Shown: in pieces, positions 26,701-34,228 of the stretch
Numbering within the stretch: the first letter of the stretch is position 1
How the letters are laid out: the number at the start of each line of letters is the position of its first letter
Assembly: GCA_029721515.1 (NCBI GenBank)
Contig: CM056566.1
Coordinates: 21,400,769 to 21,464,768 of the forward strand
Direction: 5' to 3'
Length of the DNA stretch: 64,000 bases
DNA from: Synanceia verrucosa
Lineage: Eukaryota > Chordata > Actinopteri > Perciformes > Synanceiidae
Notes under the pieces: model-generated
Told to the model about the DNA's origin: nothing
Seen by the model: the letters and a program-made list of their open reading frames with translations, nothing else
The model's database searches: none
Translations under genes and position numbers: made by a program

Positions 26701-29700
26701 CCTGCTGGCCTTTCGTCCTCCCACAGGTGTCCGAGGCTCGCTGGGCTCCAACACACACACAGAGCAGGGGGAGTCCGACAAGGCGCTCAGGTCCTCTCCA
26801 ATGGAGCCCGAGTCAGCCGAGTGAGCGTAGCTTAGCGCTATTTTACGGCAGTACGTACAAGCTCGCAGGTCTCCTGTGTTCAGAGACAGGAAGTTACAGA
26901 GACACAAAGAAAAACAGTCAAATTTCTTAAATTCTTTATGACACTAAACTGAAAATATATACAAACAAGTAATTGATTAATGGAGAAAATCTGATTAATC
27001 AACAATGAAAATGATTATTAGTTGCCAATCTACAAATTATACAAGACCAGGAGTTTATCCACCCACCCCAACCTGCAATATTTGGCTTTTATTTTGAAAA
27101 TATTGCAGTTTTTTTTTTGTCACCTACCCGTGTAGCCCATGAACTTTCCAGGGATTTCCTGGTTGCAGCAGCGGCTACAGAAGATCTGGCCACACAGTCG
27201 GCAGTGGTGGCGGCGGCGGAAGGTCGTGAACTTCTCATTGCAGTCGTAACACTCTTTGCACTGGCTGTCCGGCATCCAGTACTGCTTCAGATCGCTGTCC
27301 TGAAGGGGAGCAAACAACAACCGCAGCGCACTGCTGTTATCCACAAGGGGAAAGGGCAGCTGATAGCAAAGCTGTCACTGTGGAATGACTCAAAATACTA
27401 CAAAAATGCTCATGGAGTGCAGAAAGTGTTGGTAAAGGCACAGATTGGGTGTGAATACCTGGCTCTTTCCCTCCATTATTTCCTTCAGCCTCTTCAGTGC
27501 AGTTCGAAGTTGCACAGCTGTACGAGGGTCATGATTGCTAAGAGCGGTATCTGACTTCCTGCTGCCGTCTAAAATAATGCACATACACACAAACACACAG
27601 AAATGAACACAAGAGCTGGAAAAGACTTGCATATTCTTTCAAATTCACCCTACTGCATTGTCAAATATGCCTTTTGTATATACATGTACATTTAACGTAA
27701 GGTGATAATAATTCATAACTTAATCATTTGGATGTGAAAGCAAACATTTGACAATGCACTTAAACACCTCATAAATAACTTCCTTAAGGGTTGCAAATGT
27801 GTATAAAACAACACTTGATGCAATCGATAAAAAGAAATGGGCAAGAAAACAAAACAAAAAAAATGTGTCGAATAGAAATGTTAGCGTCAAAGTCATTCAT
27901 GACAAACATCATTCCGATTATTATTAGTACCTTAGTGGAAAACATTAGGGCAAACCAAAGACCAACAGAAAGCGCTTCATTAAAAATGCAAATATCAGAC
28001 AGACTCCACACACTCGCATGCACTCAGACACACAGAACGTTTTGTGTAAGGCCACTCGTCGCTAAAAGCATCTTTAGTATAAACCACACGGTGCAGAAGA
28101 CCCTCACCTGGCCAATCCACTGTAATCAGAAAAGACATGAGAACGGATGTTACAACCTGCACATTCACTCATCATTCAACCCCAAATATCTAAACATTTA
28201 ACCCCCAACATCACCGTATTCTTTAGTCCTCTGTAAAGGTAAATATGAAAAACAAACATTTCATGAGGGTGGTTGAAGAAATCATAGAGGAAGACTGTGT
28301 TCGCCACCGGTTATGTTTAACAGCTGCACGTAAACAGGAATATTAGTGGAATATTTGTTTTTATTAGCCATCTAAATAGCTTAGTAGATATGTAGTCTTT
28401 TTTGGAACAAGGGAATATTTTGTAGTCGTTGTTGTGTCTCCTGGTACCAGTATTATTAACTCACTGAGTGTCAGCTGTTTTATAAAACACAAAGTGTCTT
28501 GTTTCAGTGTTTTTGTCCATTTTCAGTCATATTTCTAGACCCACAGAATATTTAGTACTATGTCTCTGAAAACACTGAATAGCTCAAATGAAAGAAGAGA
28601 CTCTCTATTTCATCATGAAAAAAATGTTTGTTTTTACCTTGTTCCATTCTTGTTTTATCAGAGGTAGAGTAGAGGACACTTTCACCAAAATCACCACTTT
28701 TTCTCCACATTCTGTTTGTTTTGCTCTCTAATCTCGATCGTCTCCACTTCCTGTTTTGATCCCTGTGGTGTATACTGTCTCTTTATGCTCCGACTACATC
28801 TCCCAGAAGCCCCAGCATTACTCACAGACTGCCACTATCTGTGACATGCTGCCAAAAAAAACACTTTGACGTCCAAATCTCTGGCATTCAAAGAGTTAAT
28901 AAATGCATTCATTGTGAGACAAAGGAGATTAATCAGTGTTTTTAATTCCCCAAAAGAGAGAATGACTTTAAATTACATTAATTTAGACTCATACTGAACT
29001 TTAGAATAAAATATGTGAATAAAACTCTCCCTTCTCTCCTGCGATGCAGCTCTATGCCTGACTGAAGATGAGTAATCCAATGAAAAATAAGTTTCAAGAG
29101 TGATAAATTAGGTAACTGAATTTAGGACTTGGTCCAGTGTGTTATCAACGACCTCTGATGAGTTTACTCATTACAAGACAGAGGCTGTCAATCAACTATC
29201 AACGTGTTTCAGATCCCAGGTCATCATGTGTGACGCAACAGACAGTAAATCTCCAGGTTTCATTAAGTTGAGATTAAAAAAAGCATTAAAGATGGAATAA
29301 AATAATCTCCTCCTAGCTAATCCCAGTATATGACTGTAAATACTATAAATTAACAGAAATAATACAGATTTGAAAACTAAATCTGAGACACCAACCATTC
29401 AATCACACTCAAAACATTGAGATATGTGATGTTTATGAGACATATTTATCCTACTTTAAGCTATTTTTAACAACACCTTACCCCAGCAGCTGGAAAATAG
29501 TTGAAGCCCAAAAAAATCCTGTTAACTGACAGTTTCTTGGAAGGAATATGTGTCCGGCTGGTTTACTAGAGAAAACTTTTCTACCTGGTCAAACACACAC
29601 AAGCCTCAAATAGAAATATCTCTACTGTGTGTGTGTGTGTGTGTTTTACCGGAGGCGGTCGAGGTGCGTCGGAGATGGTCTGGGTGCTGTTTCCGGTGCG

Positions 29701-31461
29701 TCCTCGAGCCGTAGAGGGAGTGGGTTGGACTGGAGGACCAGCTCCTCCTGTCTGTTTGAGGGGAAGGGGAAGGCACATCTGGCCTCTCTGAAGCCGCTGA
29801 GGGAGGACGGCCCTCCTCTACACACAAACACAAAGAGGAAAAAGAGGTCAAGAAAAAAAACAACAAATTAAAATGTCAACTTGTGTTGGTTAAAGCTTGG
29901 ATGTGTTGTGTATTTTAGAAATGTTTTTGTTGTATTTGATGAAATTATCTCTCGTCAATCAGTAACCAAACAAAAAAAGAATTGTCTACTTCCTTGTTCG
30001 TGATCATTATGATGTGTTTATACTTAAAATGATCTTTTTAAGGGACTGTCAGTGTTGACATCGTGGTGACTTCCTCAACAGATTAAGAGACTTTTGGAGA
30101 TGCAGCTGGCTGGTTGACACTGAGCTCAGGTTCTGGTTGGTTACTTTTAAAATTGAGCTTTACTCTGGTTTCTTTCAATTTCTCCCCAAACTTTAAGTTT
30201 ATTTGCCCTAACCAGACAGGAATTAACCACTCAACTATCTCTAAATGTGTTTGTTTGAGGTGCAGAACATGCAAGCGTTCATTTCACCAAACCCAAATGT
30301 TAGAGCATATGTGTGTGCTTTTTCATATCATCCATCTCCTGTTAATATTAAAGAAGACAAAACATTTGCTTGTGATGGATTCCAAAATATGAAAAATTCA
30401 TTGTGTCTTTTTGCCTTGAATTGAATTCATGAATCACAACATTTTAATTTTTAACTCTTTGAGTGCCATTGACATAATAATACGTCAAAGTGGTTTTTCG
30501 GCAGCAGGTCACTGATGGCGCTCTAACACAGCCTGTGAGTAATGCTGGGGCTTCTGGGAGATGTAGTCAGAGCATAAAGAGACGGTATACACCACAGAGA
30601 TCAAAACAGGAAGTGGAGACGATCGAGATTAGAGAGCAAAACAAACAGAATGTGGAGAAAAAGTGGTGATTTTGGTGAAAGTGTCCTCTACTCTACCTCT
30701 GATAAAACAAGAATGGAACAAGATAAAAACAAACATTTTTTTCATGATGAAATAGAGAGTCTCTTCTTTCATTTGAGCTATTCACTGTTTTCAGAGTCAT
30801 AGTACTAAATATTCTGTAGGTCTAGAAATATGACTGAAAATGGACAAAAACACTGGAACAAGACACTTTAGGTTTTTTTTTGGTTTTTTTTTTTAAAAAG
30901 GGCTGGTACTCAAAGAGTTAATGTGTTTCGATAACTTAAATGTTTTGAAATAAACTTATTGATCCACTTGAACAAAAACAAGAGAACAGATTGAAGATGA
31001 GTGTCATTCAGAGTGCAGGACTGTTCACACATGAATCGTGTTTCACTGGTTCTTGGCAGGCAATCTCAATCACATGACCTCACAAGACTCCTGTTAATTA
31101 CAAACTTCTGTTAACTGCTGCAAATCACTGCAGCTTTTAACATACTGATGTGTTTTTGTCTGGCAGATTTACGATGCTGTGCATACCGTAGTAAGAAAAA
31201 GGACAAAACAAATACACAGGAGACCTTTGTAAATAGTTCATAGTCAGACTTCATCTAGATGCTTGTGCGTTCCTGACCTTTGTTGTTGAAACGAAACAGG
31301 CTGACAAATGAGCTGTATGCAGAGCGGAGGGGGGGCTCTTCCTGCTCTGGAGTCAGTGGTTTGAAGTGGGTCAGGTGGGACGGGCTGGCGGGTGAGGTGA
31401 CGGGCGGCTCGACGCTCCAATCTGTCGAGGATGAAGACGAGGACTTGTCGTCAGCAGCCAT
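4055..31461 (-). CDS. pikfyve: PIKfyve, FYVE-finger 1-phosphatidylinositol-3-phosphate 5-kinase
   Basis: The protein phosphorylates PI3P on endosomes to PI(3,5)P2, working with the VAC14 scaffold and FIG4 phosphatase to control endolysosome size and traffic. I trace 41 coding exons on the minus strand, all with AG acceptors and GT donors. Their lengths total 6,228 nt, giving 2,075 aa plus TGA; the human protein is about 2,098 aa. Order: serine-rich N terminus, FYVE finger (about 155-215), DEP domain (about 365-450), CCT-like chaperonin domain (about 590-895), acidic linker, Cys/His/Lys-rich region (about 1,180-1,480) and C-terminal lipid kinase. The start ATG (31,459-31,461) opens MAADDKSSSS and lies 16 nt inside an exon with an upstream acceptor, so a non-coding first exon exists further up. 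Several introns carry transposons. No frameshift or missing catalytic motif was seen. Confidence 0.96.
4935..4960 (-). repeat. Intronic copy of a pikfyve splice acceptor
   Basis: Twenty-six bases here match 5,571-5,596 with one mismatch. The original spans the acceptor and first ten bases of the pikfyve exon at 5,319-5,580. The copy lies in the last intron on the same strand and recreates a CTCTGCAG acceptor with no coding exon behind it. Confidence 0.6.
5688..6086 (-). mobile_element. TTAA-flanked MITE (piggyBac-like), reverse copy
   Basis: Member of a roughly 420-470 bp family whose complete copies run from TTAACNCTTTGAGTGCCA to TGGCANTCAAAGAGTTAA. This copy lies in reverse relative to 28,456-28,899. 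It keeps the core (GACGATCGAGATTAGAGAGC) and the AGTGAGTTAA end. The TTAA ends suggest piggyBac mobilisation; no transposase is present. Confidence 0.65.
7454..9787 (-). CDS. pikfyve: pikfyve exons 29-35: pre-kinase linker
   Basis: Exons 9,730-9,787, 9,531-9,659, 9,322-9,442, 9,100-9,195, 8,945-9,019, 7,600-7,694 and 7,454-7,513. Variable Ser/Pro-rich stretches alternate with conserved segments: DVFDSHLLGSTDSQVKEKST, SYNPIPFPLDPDKHYLMYEH and ERVPIAVCEREPSSIIAFAL. The last exon (KKQTLNPHVELR) leads into the kinase. Relative to human, the segment around 7,600-7,694 is shorter, which accounts for some of the length difference. Confidence 0.88.
7884..8030 (+). mobile_element. TTAA MITE fragment
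   Basis: The 3' third of the same family, from ATACCGTCTCTTTATG to GGCATTCAAAGAGTTAA, in a pikfyve intron. The 5' part is missing. Confidence 0.6.
8280..8415. repeat. AGTTACTTTTT-type repeat fragment
   Basis: Runs of GTTACTAGTTA, AAGTAACTCAATTAC and AAAAAGTAATG form a partly self-complementary stretch of a kind common in fish genomes. A weaker relative lies near 17,760-17,840. Confidence 0.4.
8419..8805 (+). repeat. Interspersed repeat, copy 1 of an inverted pair
   Basis: About 390 bp matching the reverse complement of 11,283-11,661 along its length, with small indels. Shared blocks include GAACAACAAAACATGGAGCT and GCGATGTTTGTCTCCTTA. Both copies are inside pikfyve introns. The family was not recognised and no coding content is seen. 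Confidence 0.65.
10040..10190 (+). mobile_element. LINE 3' tail
   Basis: The AATTTCGTTGTATACACTGT segment, a short ATAATGACAATAAAGGC motif and a TTTGATTTGATT tail resemble the 3' ends of L2-type fish LINEs, which end in short tandem repeats. No reverse transcriptase sequence is included. Confidence 0.5.
10388..15298 (-). CDS. pikfyve: pikfyve exons 20-28: Cys/His/Lys-rich region and coiled helices
   Basis: Exons 14,903-15,298, 14,475-14,575, 14,318-14,389, 14,052-14,223, 12,412-12,590, 12,221-12,334, 10,931-11,039, 10,702-10,856 and 10,388-10,484. They encode the conserved, Fab1-shared block with spaced Cys and His residues (RPSYQCPSMFCETPMVHHV, YSWCRICKQVTPVVPLSND, RRANAEPCGHSIHKDYHQYF). 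Helical segments follow (KTDTFSKTREEKMEDLFAQK and LQARLQACGLDSPQQVQ). The block is thought to be structural, linking the chaperonin domain to the kinase. Confidence 0.92.
11283..11661 (-). repeat. Interspersed repeat, copy 2 of an inverted pair
   Basis: Inverted counterpart of 8,419-8,805. The pair flanks pikfyve exons 26-33 and would be self-complementary in the pre-mRNA. A (AAT)n microsatellite lies nearby at about 11,759-11,788. Confidence 0.65.
12860..13315 (+). mobile_element. L1-clade LINE fragment (ORF2 C terminus)
   Basis: Plus-strand translation gives DMCFKCDEVKGTFIHCIWEC followed by KMKKVWREV. This is the zinc-knuckle-like CxxC...H...C block at the C-terminal end of L1-type reverse transcriptase proteins. 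Stops and frameshifts follow, and a second piece (MERITYILKNRLGECEEIWK) continues in another frame. It is a dead 5'-truncated insertion in a pikfyve intron. Confidence 0.65.
13730..13975. repeat. Fish interspersed repeat fragment
   Basis: Contains CAGTGACTCTGACCTTTGAC, then GTCAGTTCATTGTTGCGTC, CGTTTGTGCAAAATTTG and TTGCTGAGATA. This phrase order is familiar from an abundant teleost repeat. It lies just downstream of the donor of the pikfyve exon 14,052-14,223. Confidence 0.4.
16273..17111 (-). CDS. pikfyve: pikfyve exon 19: large acidic linker exon
   Basis: The longest exon (839 nt). Its start completes the chaperonin domain (EVKTLMFFEGCPPHLGCSIK, then YHSQLEISFLMDEFAMP). About 180 residues of low-complexity Glu/Ser/Asp/Gly sequence follow that I cannot align with the human protein. 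It ends in conserved sequence again (RLFRDPLQDDTGMFVTE and FKQELKDIILCISPFITF). Antisense frames across this exon are shadows of its biased composition. Confidence 0.9.
16990..21178 (-). CDS. pikfyve: pikfyve exons 11-18 and start of 19: CCT/TCP1-like chaperonin domain
   Basis: Exons 21,014-21,178, 20,836-20,898, 20,608-20,737, 19,568-19,748, 18,498-18,572, 18,311-18,418, 18,058-18,198 and 17,200-17,326, continuing into 16,990-17,111. In the family this GroEL-like domain (about residues 590-895) binds VAC14. Recognisable blocks are MALLQQLLYSESLSLSWRD, RPDVRNCDDDMDIRQLVHIK, NPKILLLKCSIEYLYREETK, VRPTLVLVEKTVSRIAQDML and CHKFYLQPFTLAN. The first exon (PSKRTSVSSFQS) is the preceding Ser-rich linker. 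Confidence 0.92.
17387..17618 (+). mobile_element. TTAA MITE fragment joined to a LINE tail
   Basis: The 5' half of the TTAA MITE (AAGTGTCTTGTTCCAGTG through ATTCTGTTTGTTT). It breaks off at about 17,618 into an unrelated LINE-like 3' tail that ends near 17,715 with CCAATAAAGGATTATCTGA and TATCT-type repeats. Confidence 0.55.
18612..18768 (+). repeat. ATCC-repeat-headed teleost repeat
   Basis: Begins (ATCC)n, then ATTATCTACCGCTTATCC, GGCTGGAGCCTATCCCAGCT and GGTACACCCTGGACAAGTCG. I recognise this as a very common fish repeat, probably the 3' end of a LINE-type element. A fragment of the same family, inverted, is at about 47,160-47,200. Confidence 0.55.
18938..19253. repeat. Long palindromic repeat with AAAC arms
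   Basis: The left arm (CCTCGGCCAAGGAGGTCATG, then TTTTCACC and GTTTGTTTGTTTG) and the right arm (CAAACAAACAAAC, then GGTGAAAACATAACCTCCTT) are reverse complements. The centres also pair (AAAATTTTCAGGATTG with CAATCCTGAAAATTT). The whole could fold into a hairpin of about 315 nt in a pikfyve intron. It looks like a palindromic MITE. Confidence 0.6.
21389..21791. mobile_element. CAGGGTTC-ended MITE, complete copy
   Basis: A 403-bp element with inverted ends CAGGGTTCTT on the left and AAGAACCCTG on the right, in a pikfyve intron. Internal landmarks shared by all copies are AATTTATTGTAGGG, TTTCCTATTGGCATTAAACG and ACTGCAGTAAATG. No coding content. Confidence 0.65.
22042..24737 (-). CDS. pikfyve: pikfyve exons 6-10: linker and DEP domain
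   Basis: Exons 24,648-24,737, 24,404-24,560, 23,679-23,836, 22,338-22,449 and 22,042-22,189. The first two encode a serine-rich linker containing RSASVTTLSLDRSGSS. The third and fourth form the DEP domain (WKKICHNNTGMEFQDHRYW, then CIVGKELVNWLLRNG and IGQAFVDGRWLD). The fifth is acidic (STEFSETPSPDSDSVNSVEG). The acceptor at 24,738-24,740 is needed to keep frame with exon 5; the other AG nearby would give an early stop. Confidence 0.9.
22790..23590. other. Intronic AT-rich DNA with LINE-like tail
   Basis: Part of the long pikfyve intron between exons 8 and 9. Around 22,850-22,960 the TTTTGCACTATTC ... AATTTCCTTTGGGATGAATA phrase matches the kind of 3' tail seen on fish LINEs. The rest is AT-rich with no coding signal. 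Confidence 0.4.
25838..26602 (+). mobile_element. TTAA MITE interrupted by a SINE
   Basis: The left part of the MITE (ATTGAGTGCCAGTCATTTTA to TTTTTGTCCATTTT, ending about 25,903) and the right part (GAGTCATGTTTCTAGACCC to GGCACTCAAAGAGTTAA, from about 26,179) are separated by an unrelated insertion. The interior of the right part also carries a local rearrangement near 26,207-26,250. Confidence 0.65.
25904..26178 (-). mobile_element. tRNA-derived SINE
   Basis: On the minus strand the element starts after an A-run with a tRNA-like head. The box A-like region is TAACTCAGTCTGTAGTGAC and box B is GGTTCAAGTCC. The body is CACTGCCAATGTGCCCTTGA, then GCAAGGTACTGAACCCC and GGGATGGGTTAAATGCAGAG. It sits inside the TTAA MITE, so it inserted later. 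It is not a functional tRNA gene: the cloverleaf is incomplete. Confidence 0.6.
26666..27299 (-). CDS. pikfyve: pikfyve exons 4-5: FYVE zinc finger and following segment
   Basis: Exons 27,128-27,299 and 26,666-26,873. The first carries the FYVE signatures: WMPD, paired CxxC motifs (CKECYDC), the basic RRRHHCRLCG loop that contacts PI3P, and FCSRCC. In the family this module recruits the kinase to PI3P-positive endosomes. The second exon begins GDLRACTYCRK, giving the last zinc cysteine pair, and ends in the conserved RKASRNIFLEEDLAWQ. Residues about 155-280. Confidence 0.94.
27459..31461 (-). CDS. pikfyve: pikfyve coding exons 1-3 (N-terminal region)
   Basis: Exons are 31,278-31,461, 29,650-29,817 and 27,459-27,568, with an optional 12-nt exon at 28,108-28,119. 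Exon 1 encodes the conserved block SPSHLTHFKPLTPEQEEPP followed by SAYSSFVSLFRFNNK. Exon 2 (168 nt) is a Ser/Pro/Arg-rich, poorly conserved segment. Exon 3 returns to conserved sequence (NHDPRTAVQLRTALKRLKEI). Exon 2 begins and ends in phase 1, so skipping it would keep frame. Confidence 0.9.
28108..28119 (-). CDS. pikfyve: Candidate 12-nt pikfyve microexon
   Basis: On the minus strand a pyrimidine-rich tract and TTACAG acceptor are followed by TGGATTGGCCAG and then a strong GTGAGG donor. Twelve nucleotides in phase 1 would insert Val-Asp-Trp-Pro between exons 2 and 3 without shifting frame. Both splice sites are good, but the exon is too short to prove from sequence, and I know of no matching human segment. 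Confidence 0.4.
28456..28899 (+). mobile_element. TTAA MITE, full-length forward copy
   Basis: A 444-bp copy bounded by TTAACTCACTGAGTGTCAG and CTGGCATTCAAAGAGTTAA, with TTAA at both edges. The family core (AGGTAGAGTAGAGGACACTT and CTAATCTCGATCGTCTCCAC) is intact. It lies in the pikfyve intron between coding exons 2 and 3. Confidence 0.7.
30451..30921 (-). mobile_element. TTAA MITE, full-length reverse copy
   Basis: A copy inverted relative to 28,456-28,899, bounded by TTAACTCTTTGAGTGCCA and TACTCAAAGAGTTAA. It includes a stretch missing from most copies (GTCAAAGTGGTTTTTCGGC). It lies in the intron between pikfyve coding exons 1 and 2. Confidence 0.7.
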
Positions 31462-31477
31462 GACGCTGCTAGTCCTG

Positions 31478-34183
31478 CTAGAGATGCAAAAACAAACATT
31501 CAACATGTGTAACTGATCGACTTTCCTGATTTGGCTTACAGCCTCTTAATCACATTGTGACAGCCACATGTTCCGCAATTAAATCAGTTAAGGTATTCAG
31601 AAATATCAGTGACTACTGTGTGTTCATACACTCATCTTCACCCTCATCTACGCTGCTTTATACATATGAGAAACTACTCACTGCTGCCATGCTTGGATGT
31701 TGCTGTTGTTTCTTTCAACTGATAAACCATTTCCTGATCTTGATAAATGACTTTCAAATGACTCGTTGAGAGCCGATCATATAATCAGAACTATGTTCAG
31801 GTCTATCAAAATCAACACTGCAATAAAAAGTGACTATGAATATATAACAATATGTATACGATCACAAACAGGATGACCCCAAAGGAAATGCAAAATTAAT
31901 TACGAACAGAACAAGTGGTATTTTAGCTTTTAAGCTAACTTAGCAACACACGTGATAGCTGTGATATTACGAGTGACCAATGCCCTGCAATAACCATGTT
32001 ACAAAAATACCACAACATACTATGAGGAAGTCAAACATTCAGTGAAATCATTTGTGTTTCAAGCAATAATAACTTTTCTAAATCTTCATGTATTACAACT
32101 TACAAAATATAACTTAAAATATTTTGAATATCTGTCTAATTCTGGTTCTTACAAATAAAATTTTAATATTATGAATTTTATCAATTACTGAAATGATCAC
32201 AAAAGAAAATTATCAACAGATGAAAACCCTGGAGAAAATAATCATGAGTTAGCGGTTAAAAATGAGCTCCATCTCAACCAACTACAACAGTAAAACCCTG
32301 TTTTTAAATTAATTCATGAGTAATAATAATCTAATGATGTAATCTATAATATTATAACTGTCACAGGGGACATTTTTCTAAAGTTTAATTTTATGTACTT
32401 TAAGTAGGCTATAATTTCCTGATTTAACATTTTTCAATGCAACAGAGTAACAGAGTATTTCCACAGTGTGGTAAAGTGGTGTACTTTTACTTAAGTAACT
32501 GCTAAACAGCCGTTACACTAATCTACATGTCTTGTTTACGAACCAACCGTCTGTAAACCGGAAACACCCCTTTAAATCCCCTCTAGACTTACCCTTTGAA
32601 GAAAGCTACAGACTTTGAGTTTGCAACGCATGCCATTTTAGATCATATGAAAGAGGGAAAGCAGAAGTAGCATCACATTCTCCACCTCATCATGTGATCA
32701 TAACAGGCCGTAGCATAACTTTGTCATTTGACAGCTAAAGGCCATTCCCACCACCTCCTCACACAGTAGATCATGTTTTACCTCATGTACCCATGATAAT
32801 GCTCACTATTACTTAGATGTGCTGATAGTCTACAGACAGATTAGGTTTCAATATTTTAACCAGTTGTCTATTTTAGCCAGAAATAAGCTAGGTATCAACT
32901 AACTGTAGGCTCGGTTATCATCGTGTTTACAATGTGACCATTACAGCCTCATTTAGCAGCAACGACTTCCAGTAAAAATGAGTATCATCGTGTCAGCTGA
33001 CGTTAGCGCTACAGCTGTAGCGTTATTTAGCCAAACTACCTACTGTTAGCCTCTCATGCTAACTAGCCGGTAGGCTGCAACAACTTCCTTCACGGAGCAA
33101 TTGACGCGCAAAATATGACTGAACTGCCGTGACAGTAAAAGAAAATGCAAATTACCCCTTCACTGGATGTATGTGCCATCAATATGTGAAGCAGTCCGAC
33201 CTCGAACACACCTGTGCAGCACCTGAAAACAGACGAATCCCCAGACACAAACAGCCCTGACGAATCGAGACCTGCACTGTTGCGATCATTGTGAACAACA
33301 GAAAAGGCAGCAGTGGTCAATCTCAGAACTATCGATTGAAACACCCAAATCTATTTATTTTTTCTCGGAAAACACCTTAAATGGCTAACAATCGCAAGTC
33401 GGTTTCTACAGACATTATTAAATCACACATTTCTTACTTTATGGTAAAAAAAAAATTATACGGTAAATTTGCTTCAAACATTTTTACTGTCATTTCCGCA
33501 TCACCTGACCGAGTAACTTGTTCGAGGGATATTATCGTTTATGATTGGTCCACAGCTTCAATGACGTGCATCCAAACGCATGCGTAGAAAGACGGCGGAC
33601 TTTCTGTTTAGGTTCAAAAAATGAAATGGGGCAGCGTTTCCCACGATGAATTTAGTGTTTTAAGATCGTGGTGAGCTTGATTTGACCAACTGACGGGCGT
33701 TTATAAGGACATTTTGTTTGGGACAAAGTCCACCGCTGGTTAACATTTTCTAACGGTACGGTTTTTGTTCTGCTTTTGAGTGCTAGTTAGCTAAGTGTAG
33801 CGGATTAGCCATTCAAACAGTGTTAAGTTAGCTAATGTCAACCAACGTTTGGACGACAAAATAAAAAACTTTTTCCGGAGTGTCATCAACGTTAATCGGA
33901 AACTCCCATTTAGATCGAAAGACGTGTCGGTCCTATATTAATGTCGTTATCCATCTACGAATAGTTAACGTTAGAAGGTGTATTTTTATCGCCCTAATTT
34001 AACGGTCGGCTGTGTGTCATTTAGATAAGTAGCGCATCTAAGCATTGAGCTCAATGGACAAGCTTGCTAAAGAGCGTTAATGTGCAGAAATTACAAATTT
34101 CCAACCAACTTTATTAACAATGCATGCCGCTGTTTGAGCCTAATCACTGGAGGACAAAAGCTAACACGTTTATTTCCTTTCAG
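31478..34183. promoter_or_regulatory. Intergenic region holding the head-to-head pikfyve and sgo2 promoters
   Basis: The first coding exon of pikfyve (minus) has an acceptor at its upstream edge (31,477/31,478) and the first coding exon of sgo2 (plus) has one at 34,181-34,183. The non-coding first exons and promoters of both genes must therefore lie between. The stretch 32,990-33,800 is the richest in CpG (for example TTGACGCGCAAA and AAAGACGGCGG) and is the likeliest bidirectional start region. No TATA box is evident, and I cannot place the start sites. Confidence 0.5.
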
Positions 34184-34228
34184 GTGATTGATTTCCTCAC
34201 TGAGGCAACTTTACATAGGTGTCTAGTT

